Shown here piece after piece: positions 42,157 through 49,360 of a stretch of DNA of 64,000 nt. Under the pieces are notes generated by a model, which saw nothing but the letters and a program-made list of their open reading frames with translations, had not been told where the DNA came from and did no database searches. Position numbers and translations under genes: made by a program. Numbering within the stretch: position 1 is the stretch's first letter; each line of letters begins with the position of its first letter. The stretch is from Verrucomicrobiota bacterium (GTDB lineage: Bacteria; Verrucomicrobiota; Verrucomicrobiia; Palsa-1439): positions 1 to 64,000 of the forward strand of contig VHCW01000002.1 in the NCBI GenBank assembly GCA_016871575.1. The letters run 5' to 3'.

Positions 42157-44472
42157 ATGAAAGCGTCACTCACCATCATCCTCGCTTTGTTCGCAACGTT
42201 GTGCGCCGCCCACGCGGCGCCGCTGTTGGAGAAGATTGACATCTTCGAGTCCGGCACGGACGGCTACGCGCTCTATCGCATCCCCGGCGTGGCGGTGACG
42301 AAGAAAGGCACTGTGCTCGTTTGGTGCGAGGCGCGCAGGACGGGCAAGGGCGATTGGGGACCGATTGATGTGATGATGCGCCGCAGCACCGACGGCGGAA
42401 AAACGTGGTTGCCACGACAGTGCATCGTCCACGTCAAAGGCGAACTGCCGGTCAATCCAGTCGCTGCCGCACAGAAGCTCGACAAACCTGGCGACAACAC
42501 CGCCAACAATCCCGTCGCCATCCCCGACCTCGAAACCGGCGCGGTTCATTTCCTCTATTGCCTCGAATACATGCGCTGCTTCTACATGCGCAGCGACGAC
42601 GAGGGCGCAACATGGTCGAAGCCGGTTGAGATCACGGCGACATTCGATCGGTTCCGAAAAGAATACGACTGGAAAGTCATCGCCACCGGTCCGAACCACG
42701 GCATCCAACTCACGCACGGCCCGCACAAAGGCCGACTCGTTGTGCCGGTCTGGATGTCGCTCGGCACCGGCGGCCACGCGCACCGTCCGTCGGTGACGAG
42801 TACGATTTACAGCGACGATCACGGCAAAACATGGCAACGCGGCGAGATCGCAATCCCCGACAAACCGCCGTTCCGTTACCCGAACGAGACCGTCGCCGTG
42901 CAACTCACAAATGGAAACGTGCTGCTCAACGCCCGCAGCGAGTCCGACGCGCATCGCCGCCTCGTCTCGACCAGTCCCGATGGCGCCACGCAATGGTCGC
43001 AGCCGCGTTTTGACGATGCGTTGCTGGAGCCGATCTGCATGGCGAGCATGGTCCGGTTCGACACCAAACGAATCCTCTTCGCCAACCCCCACAATCTCGC
43101 CCGTCGCGACAAGAAGGAAGCGCCCGGCAAATCCCGCGACCGCATCAACCTGTCCGTCAAACTCAGCTCCGACGAAGGCCAGACATGGCTCGTCAACAAG
43201 CGGCTGGAAGAAAGTTTCAGCGCGTATTCCGACCTCGCAGTGATCAAGGACGGCACGATCCTCTGTTTCTACGAAGCCGGCGAGAAAGGCCCTTACGAAA
43301 AACTGCGGCTGGCCCGGTTCAACATGGAATGGCTGACTGCGATCGAAACTCCCTTGGAATTCATTGACACCAGCTTCGAGAACGCCTCGCCGCTCTGGTA
43401 CGAGATTGCCGGCGACGGAACCATCATGGTCAACCTGCTCTACGACCATGAACGCAATTCGCCCAACCGCGCCGCCGGGCACATTCATTTTCTGCTCCAC
43501 GCACAGCCCGGCTCGAAACTCACGCTCGAATTCAAGAACCTCGACAATGTTTGGAACGGTCGCCCCGGCTGGGTCGGCAGGGAATTGAATACCGTCGTCA
43601 TTTCCGAGAACGGCAAGGAGTGGAAACCGGTCGCCACGGAAAAACTTCCCGAGAACCGGGTGCGCGTGACCGTCGAGATGCCGGGGCCGCGATTATACGT
43701 GGCGCGCATCGAGCCGTACCGGATTTCCGATCTCGACCGGCTGCTGGCGTCCATCCGCAAACACCCGCTCGTCGAGATCACGCCCATTGGCAAGACCGTC
43801 GCCGGACGAGGACTCGAAATCGTCCGCGTCGGCGACCCGAAAGCGGCGCACCGCGTCTTCATCCGCGCTCGCGCCCATCCGTGGGAGAGCGGCGGCAACT
43901 GGGTCGTGCAAGGATTCATTCGCCGCCTTCTCAAGGAGCCGCAGCGCTATTGCGCCTACATCCTGCCGATGGCGAACAAGGACGGCGTGGCGCGCGGCAT
44001 GACCCGGTTCAATCTTCTCGGCAAAGACCTCAACCGCAATTGGGACAAGCCCGCCGACCCGCTGTTTGCGCCGGAGAACGCCGCACTGGAGAAATGGTTG
44101 GACGCGATGAGCAAGGCAGGGCGTCGTCCGCATCTGGCGCTGGAGTTGCACAATGACGGTCACGGTCGCTTGCACATCAGCCGTCCGCCGGTGCCGGACT
44201 TGGAGCGGTATCTGGAGCGGATGGCGACATTGGAGACGCTGTTGCGCCAGTACACATGGTTTACCGAAGGCAGCACGAAAGCGACGTTCCGCAACCCCGG
44301 TTCGCTCGGCGACGGCTGGCTGGAGCGGTTCGGCATTGACGCCGTGGTCCACGAGTTCAACTGCAACTGGATCGCCGGGCTGAACGACTACGCCGTGGGC
44401 CGGCATTGGGAAAGCTACGGCGAGAAACTTGTGACCGTGTTGGCCGAGTATTTCCAAACAACGAAACCCTGA
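42157..44472 (+). CDS. Secreted fusion of GH33 sialidase and M14-type zinc carboxypeptidase
   Basis: The 771-residue product has a Sec signal (MKASLTIILALFATLCAAHA). Residues ~20-405 are a canonical sialidase: YRIPGVAVTKKGTVLVW, Asp boxes STDGGKTW and SDDHGKTW, ETVAVQLTNGNVLLNARSES, and SAYSDLAV...CFYEAGE. A beta-sandwich (~410-530) links to an M14 peptidase domain: zinc ligands His 574 and Glu 577 in RAHPWESGG, substrate-binding LGKDLNRNW, third ligand His 665 in LELHNDGHG, and catalytic Glu 733 in VVHEFNCNW. The enzyme could desialylate and then trim glycoproteins such as mucins. A terminator follows. It has no clear ribosome site. Confidence 0.92.
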   Translation: MKASLTIILALFATLCAAHAAPLLEKIDIFESGTDGYALYRIPGVAVTKKGTVLVWCEARRTGKGDWGPIDVMMRRSTDGGKTWLPRQCIVHVKGELPVNPVAAAQKLDKPGDNTANNPVAIPDLETGAVHFLYCLEYMRCFYMRSDDEGATWSKPVEITATFDRFRKEYDWKVIATGPNHGIQLTHGPHKGRLVVPVWMSLGTGGHAHRPSVTSTIYSDDHGKTWQRGEIAIPDKPPFRYPNETVAVQLTNGNVLLNARSESDAHRRLVSTSPDGATQWSQPRFDDALLEPICMASMVRFDTKRILFANPHNLARRDKKEAPGKSRDRINLSVKLSSDEGQTWLVNKRLEESFSAYSDLAVIKDGTILCFYEAGEKGPYEKLRLARFNMEWLTAIETPLEFIDTSFENASPLWYEIAGDGTIMVNLLYDHERNSPNRAAGHIHFLLHAQPGSKLTLEFKNLDNVWNGRPGWVGRELNTVVISENGKEWKPVATEKLPENRVRVTVEMPGPRLYVARIEPYRISDLDRLLASIRKHPLVEITPIGKTVAGRGLEIVRVGDPKAAHRVFIRARAHPWESGGNWVVQGFIRRLLKEPQRYCAYILPMANKDGVARGMTRFNLLGKDLNRNWDKPADPLFAPENAALEKWLDAMSKAGRRPHLALELHNDGHGRLHISRPPVPDLERYLERMATLETLLRQYTWFTEGSTKATFRNPGSLGDGWLERFGIDAVVHEFNCNWIAGLNDYAVGRHWESYGEKLVTVLAEYFQTTKP

Positions 44473-44523
44473 GCACGCGAGATCGCACATCCTTTGTCGT
44501 GGCAGTGATTTCCGGTTTTCCTT

Positions 44524-44547
44524 CACGCGCAGCGCGGGTGTTTTTTT
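44524..44547 (+). terminator. Rho-independent terminator of the sialidase-peptidase gene
   Basis: CACGCGC (44524-44530) pairs with GCGGGTG (44534-44540) with one internal mismatch and a 3-base loop, and is followed by seven T residues. It lies 51 bases after the stop codon. Its T-tract runs into the -35 box of the next promoter. Confidence 0.7.
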
Positions 44548-44575
44548 GCCAAGGACCGGGATCTTGGTGTATAAT
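44546..44575 (+). promoter_or_regulatory. Sigma-70-type promoter of the sulfur module
   Basis: A -35 TTGCCA (44546-44551, five of six matches to TTGACA), an 18-base spacer and a perfect -10 TATAAT (44570-44575) are visible. Transcription would begin near 44582, giving a leader of under 20 bases that contains the AGGAG site (44588-44592) before the ATG at 44599. Confidence 0.7.
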
Positions 44576-44598
44576 CCCAATCAGAAAAGGAGCCCATC

Positions 44599-46728
44599 AT
44601 GAGCAAGCAGCCTTGTACTTCCATGAATCGCCGCCGGTTTTTGCGCAATGTTGCGGTCTGGTCGGCGGGCGCAGCGGCAGCGGCGCCCATCGTTCGTGGC
44701 CTGCCGCGCGCGGAAGGCGCCGCGCCTCAAACGCCGGCAGCAGTTGCAGGAAAGGGGACTGGGTCCGAGGCGTTGGCCGGCAGAGCCGTGACAGGCTCGG
44801 CGGCGACTGGAACGAAGATCAAGGATTCCGAATCGGCGTCGCATGGGGCGGCGGATGCTTTTCACCAGATTGTGGACACGTACCGGTTTCCGGGGTTTGA
44901 GGTTGTCCAGTTCAATTTGCCGGTGTTGAGCCATTATTCGTACCTGCTTGTGTCCGGCAACGAGGCGTTGTTGGTGGACCCCTCCCGCGACATCAATGCC
45001 TACCTTGAGCACGCGAAGAAGAACAACCTGACGATCAAAGGCGTGTTCCTTACGCACTCGCACGCGGATTTCGTGGCGGGACATCTCGAAGCCGTCCGCG
45101 CGTTGTCCATGCCCATCTTCCAGAACGCAGCCAGCGGCGCGCAGTACAAGATCCAACCGTTGCAGGAAGGCTCGACGTTCCGCGTCGGCAAAGCCACGGT
45201 GAAAACGATTGTCACGCCGGGACACACTCCCGATGGGATGTGCGGACTGGTCATTGCCGATGGCGAGACCGGGCCGCGCGCCATTTTCACCGGCGACACG
45301 TTGTTCGTCGGCTCGATTGGGCGGCCGGACCTGCTCGAAGGCACGATGACAGCCGCGACGCTGGCCAACATGAGTTACGAGACGTGGCACAATAAACTCT
45401 CGAAGCTGCCCGATGCCTGCGTGGTCTTGCCGGCGCACGGCGCGGGATCGTTGTGCGGCGCGAATTTGTCCGATGACCCGTCGTCCACGATTGGCCGGGA
45501 AAAGGCGTCGAATCCGTACGTCCGGAAGAAAGGCCGCAGCGAGTTCATCGCAGCGGTGCTCGAAGGATTGCCGGAAGCGCCGCAGTATTTCAAACACAAC
45601 GCGGCGATGAACCGCATCGGGCCGCCGTTGGTGAACTGGGACGCCGCGCCGAAGGCCGCGCCCGTGGCGGAGTCCATCACGAAAGCCGGCGGCCAATGGA
45701 TCGTGGATTTGCGCGAGGCCAAACCGTACGCCGCCGGGCACCTGCCGGGTTCGGTCAACATTGCATTGCGGGGCCGGGTTGAAACATGGGTTGGCACGAT
45801 GGTGCCGTGGAAGGCGCCGATGGTGTTGGTCGGCTCGGACGCGGAGATCAAGGAAGCGGTGTTCCGCTTGCACCGGGTCGGTTACGAAGGCGCGGTGTTG
45901 CCGTTCGATGCGTGGGCGAAAGCCGGATTGCCGGTCGCCCAGAGCGGGATGATTTCGCCCGCCGAGTTGTACGCCCAGATGCAGGCCGGCACGGCGCCAA
46001 TCATCGTGGACGTGCGGATGCCGCACGAATGGATGGGGATGCGCATCGGCACGGTGGTCAACCTTCCGATCACGCACTTGGCCGAGTTGTCCGGCAAACT
46101 CGACCCGAATCTGCCCGTCGTTGCCGTCTGCAACAGCGCGTACCGCTCCAGCCTCGCTGTCGGCATTCTCCAGCGGCGCGGTTTCCAGAACGTCGCCAGC
46201 CTCGACGGCGGCAGCGCGGCATGGATTGATGCCGGGTATCCCGTCTTCGGCAGCGAACAGAAAACCGCCGCGGCGCCGCCGCAACGCCACGTTCACATTG
46301 CCGAACGCATCTCGCCCGCCGACCTCAGCCGGCTCATCAAGGACATGCCGGGCACGTTCGACCTCGTGGACATCCGGCCTGCCGATGCGTTTGCGGATTA
46401 CGCGTTGCCGGGTTCGCGTCGGGCGGATTTGGCCGACGTGCTGGAAAACCCCGGCTACCTTGTCGGGGCCGGGCCGTTGATCCTCGTGGACCGGGACGGT
46501 TCGCTGGCGATGATGGCCGCCGGCATCCTCTCGCAAAAAACCAAGCGCCCGATCAAGGCGTTGCACGGCGGGCTGGATGCGTTTTGGGAAGAGACCGAAC
46601 TGAAAGGCGCTGTTCGCTCCGTGCCGATGCAGCCCGCCCCCGCGCGCCCGCACGCCGCGCCCCCGTCGTCGGCGCCGTCGGTTCCGTCGGCGCCCGCTGC
46701 GCCGAAACGGAAATCGGCTGGTTGTTGA
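44599..46728 (+). CDS. Tat-exported persulfide-dioxygenase-like MBL protein with three rhodanese domains
   Basis: The 709-residue product has a Tat signal (MNRRRFLRNVAVW). The MBL domain (~95-330) has THSHADFVAGH (~152), PGHTPDG and FTGDTLFVGSIGRPDL (~230), the ETHE1/CstB persulfide dioxygenase pattern with iron ligands. Three rhodanese-like domains follow: ~340-445 (no catalytic Cys), ~450-550 with active CNSAYRS (Cys 511), and ~575-685 (no Cys). A proline/alanine-rich tail ends in KRKSAGC. It would oxidise glutathione- or protein-bound persulfide to sulfite and transfer sulfur in the periplasm. Known CstB/ETHE1 enzymes are cytosolic or mitochondrial, so the Tat signal is notable. It is followed by two YeeE genes. 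Confidence 0.88.
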   Translation: MSKQPCTSMNRRRFLRNVAVWSAGAAAAAPIVRGLPRAEGAAPQTPAAVAGKGTGSEALAGRAVTGSAATGTKIKDSESASHGAADAFHQIVDTYRFPGFEVVQFNLPVLSHYSYLLVSGNEALLVDPSRDINAYLEHAKKNNLTIKGVFLTHSHADFVAGHLEAVRALSMPIFQNAASGAQYKIQPLQEGSTFRVGKATVKTIVTPGHTPDGMCGLVIADGETGPRAIFTGDTLFVGSIGRPDLLEGTMTAATLANMSYETWHNKLSKLPDACVVLPAHGAGSLCGANLSDDPSSTIGREKASNPYVRKKGRSEFIAAVLEGLPEAPQYFKHNAAMNRIGPPLVNWDAAPKAAPVAESITKAGGQWIVDLREAKPYAAGHLPGSVNIALRGRVETWVGTMVPWKAPMVLVGSDAEIKEAVFRLHRVGYEGAVLPFDAWAKAGLPVAQSGMISPAELYAQMQAGTAPIIVDVRMPHEWMGMRIGTVVNLPITHLAELSGKLDPNLPVVAVCNSAYRSSLAVGILQRRGFQNVASLDGGSAAWIDAGYPVFGSEQKTAAAPPQRHVHIAERISPADLSRLIKDMPGTFDLVDIRPADAFADYALPGSRRADLADVLENPGYLVGAGPLILVDRDGSLAMMAAGILSQKTKRPIKALHGGLDAFWEETELKGAVRSVPMQPAPARPHAAPPSSAPSVPSAPAAPKRKSAGC

Positions 46729-46739
46729 GGGGCCGCGCA

Positions 46740-47270
46740 ATGAACTCCCACTCTTCCACTCCCTCGACCGGTCCGAAACCCCACTTGAACCCGTACCTGG
46801 CCGGCGTTCTATTGGGTCTGGTGTTACTGGCCAGTTTCCTCACGCTCGGCGTCGGTCTCGGCGCGTCGGCGGGCATCGCGCGAGCGGGCGCGTACGCGCA
46901 AAGCTGTGTGATGCCGCAACACGTGGCCGGGAGCGCCTACTTCGGCGCGTGGGGCAACGACCCGTTGCGCTACTATCTCGTGTTCATGTTCGTCGGCACG
47001 TTGCTCGGCGGCCTCGTCTCGGCCATCGCCGGGCGGCGCGTCCAACCGCAACTGGAACGCGGCCCGACGGCGTCGCGCGGATTGAGGATCACGTTGGCGC
47101 TCGTTGGCGGCGTGCTGGCCGGGTTCGCGAGCCGCTTGGCATCGGGATGCACGTCCGGTCAGGGGTTGACCGGCGGGGCGATGCTGGTGACTGGCAGCCT
47201 GTTGTTTCTCGGCGCGATGTTCGTGAGCGGCTACGCGATGGCGTGGTTTGTCCGGAGGCAATGGCAATGA
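46740..47270 (+). CDS. YeeE/YedE (DUF395) half-transporter
   Basis: This 176-residue inner-membrane protein has about four hydrophobic segments: LAGVLLGLVLLASFLTLGVG, YYLVFMFVGTLLGGLVSA, ITLALVGGVLAGFASRLA and MLVTGSLLFLGAMFVSGYAM. The family signature SRLASGCTSGQGLTGG (~136-151) contains the conserved cysteine used for thiosulfate or persulfide-sulfur handling in YeeE/TsuA. GAGGGG precedes the ATG 11 bases after the MBL gene. The second half is encoded by the overlapping next gene. Together they resemble the paired membrane proteins of BigR-type sulfide-detoxification operons. Confidence 0.88.
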   Translation: MNSHSSTPSTGPKPHLNPYLAGVLLGLVLLASFLTLGVGLGASAGIARAGAYAQSCVMPQHVAGSAYFGAWGNDPLRYYLVFMFVGTLLGGLVSAIAGRRVQPQLERGPTASRGLRITLALVGGVLAGFASRLASGCTSGQGLTGGAMLVTGSLLFLGAMFVSGYAMAWFVRRQWQ

Positions 47271-49234
47271 TCGCGACCTTCTTCGGACAAGACGCGTTGA
47301 GCAGCAACGCGGCGTTCGTGTTGTCGTTGTTGCTCGGCTTCGGGTTCGGGTTCGCGCTGGAACAGGCCGGCTTTGGCAGCTCGCGCCGGTTGGCCGGCAT
47401 CTTCTACTTCCGCGACATGACGGTGCTGCGCGTGATGTTCACCGCGATGGTCACAGCGATGCTTGGTTTGCAGTTGGCGCTCGTGCTCGGCGTGGTCAGC
47501 GCCGACCAGGTTTATTTCCTGCCAACCATCTACGGCGCGCAGATCGTCGGCGGACTGCTGTTCGGCGTCGGGTTTGTGCTGAGTTCGTGGTGTCCCGGCA
47601 CCGCCGCGGTCGGGCTGGCCAGCGGCCGGCTCGATGCACTGATCTTCCTCGGCGGCGCGGCGCTCGGCAGCATCCTGTTCAACGAGATGTACGGCTTCGT
47701 CGCGCCGCTGGCGTCGTGGGGCGACAGCGGCGTGAAGTTTGCCTGGGCATCGCTCGGCATGTCGGGACCGGTGTTTGCGCTGTTGTTTGCGACGGTGGCG
47801 GTCGCGGCGTTCTGGGGATCGGAATGGATTGAGAAGAAGGTTGCCGGGACAGGGCCGTATCTTGGCAGCCCGTTTCTGAAAGCGTTCAGCGTGACGATTC
47901 TTGTGGCTGCGTTCGCCGTGGCGATGCTTCCACCGACGGCCAGCACGCGCCCAAGCGAGGCGGCGCTGTTGCAGGCGATGGACGCCGGCGAGGACCACAT
48001 TGACCCCGACGAACTCGCCGACCGGTTGATGGCGGGCGACGCGAGCCTGCTGGTGGTGGACATCCGGACGCCGGCGGAATTTGCGGCGTTCCACATCCGC
48101 ACGGCGGTCAACGTGGTTGCCGCCGACCTGACGGAGTTTCTTGCGCCGCACAAGAACCGGGGAATCATAGTTCTTTACTCCAATGGCATGACGCATCCCG
48201 CGCAGGCCCGCGACGCGCTGGCGCGGCTCGGTTTCAACAACGCCTACATCCTGACCGACGGCCTGCGGGGGTTCATGGAACAAATCCTGAAGCCCGTGTC
48301 GTTGCGGACTGCGCCGTTGTCGGCGCGCCAGGCAGCCAAAGTCAACGCGTGGCGCGCGTTTTTCCTCGGCGGCGCGACGGCTCCAGCGCCCGTTCCCGTG
48401 GGTGATTTGCCGCGGTTGGTGGAAACCGGCTGGCTGCAACAGCACTTGGGCCGCGATGATGTGCGGATCATTGATGTCCGCCCGCAACCGGCCTACAACG
48501 GCGGCCACATTCCCGGTTCCGTGCGGATGGATCCGGAACATTTCCGGGGCGTCATTGGCGGCGTCTCCTCGATGTTGTTGCCGGCGGAGATGATTGCGCG
48601 CCAGCTTGGATTGCTGGGCGTCACGCCGCAAACGATGGTGATTCTCGTGCCAAGCGAGAAGGTGCACGATGCCACGCTGATTGCCATCGCGCTGGAACGG
48701 GTTGGCCACACCCGTTATGCCATCCTGAACGGCGGCTGGGAACAATGGCTCGCCGAGAAACGTCCCGTGGACACCGCCTTGCCGCTCATCACGGCGACGA
48801 CGTATCCGACGCCGGCCGGTCCGGACAACTTCACCGTGGATTACCGGACAGTGCTTGCCCATTCCCAGCGCCGCACCGCGGTCCTGATTGATGTCCGACC
48901 CGCCGAGGCCTTCACCGGCAAGAAATCCGACGAAGCCCGCGCCGGCCACGTCCCCGTAGCCGTCAATCGTCCTTTCACAAGCGATGTTTCCACCACCAAC
49001 GGGGTGAGCCGTTTCCTGCCCGTGAGCGAACTGGCGGCGGCCTATGCGAAGTTGATACCGTCAGCCGATTCGCCGGTCATCGTGTCCTGCCGCACAGGAC
49101 ATCAGGCGAGCCAGGCGTTCTTCGTGCTGCGCCATCTGCTGGGGTATCGGAACGTGAGCTGGTACGATGGCGGTTGGTCCGAGTGGTCAAGCCGCCCCGA
49201 ATTGCCCGTCGAAACGCCGGCCAGTTCCGGCTGA
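47267..49234 (+). CDS. YeeE/YedE half-transporter fused to three rhodanese domains
   Basis: The 655-residue product starts at an ATG overlapping the previous stop (ATGA), eight bases after GGAGG; an ATG two codons upstream is too close to that site. Residues ~1-220 are membrane segments with VLSSWCPGTAAVGLASG, the second-half YeeE cysteine motif. Rhodanese domains follow at ~240-335 (SNGM, no Cys), ~385-500 (VPSEK, no Cys) and ~510-645 with the active-site SCRTGHQAS (Cys 608). Three rhodanese folds on a YeeE half is an unusual architecture. It would move reduced sulfur across the membrane and pass it to the sulfurtransferase. It ends the sulfur module. Confidence 0.88.
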   Translation: MIATFFGQDALSSNAAFVLSLLLGFGFGFALEQAGFGSSRRLAGIFYFRDMTVLRVMFTAMVTAMLGLQLALVLGVVSADQVYFLPTIYGAQIVGGLLFGVGFVLSSWCPGTAAVGLASGRLDALIFLGGAALGSILFNEMYGFVAPLASWGDSGVKFAWASLGMSGPVFALLFATVAVAAFWGSEWIEKKVAGTGPYLGSPFLKAFSVTILVAAFAVAMLPPTASTRPSEAALLQAMDAGEDHIDPDELADRLMAGDASLLVVDIRTPAEFAAFHIRTAVNVVAADLTEFLAPHKNRGIIVLYSNGMTHPAQARDALARLGFNNAYILTDGLRGFMEQILKPVSLRTAPLSARQAAKVNAWRAFFLGGATAPAPVPVGDLPRLVETGWLQQHLGRDDVRIIDVRPQPAYNGGHIPGSVRMDPEHFRGVIGGVSSMLLPAEMIARQLGLLGVTPQTMVILVPSEKVHDATLIAIALERVGHTRYAILNGGWEQWLAEKRPVDTALPLITATTYPTPAGPDNFTVDYRTVLAHSQRRTAVLIDVRPAEAFTGKKSDEARAGHVPVAVNRPFTSDVSTTNGVSRFLPVSELAAAYAKLIPSADSPVIVSCRTGHQASQAFFVLRHLLGYRNVSWYDGGWSEWSSRPELPVETPASSG

Positions 49235-49360
49235 AGAGAACCTCTGACGCCGACGAAATCGTATTTCACGAAGACCCCGCCAAGCTCATCGGCCCTGACG
49301 GCAAGATCATTCTCAACTGCCGTCTTTTCACCCGCCGCGCTCTCGCGTACACTGCCTCGC

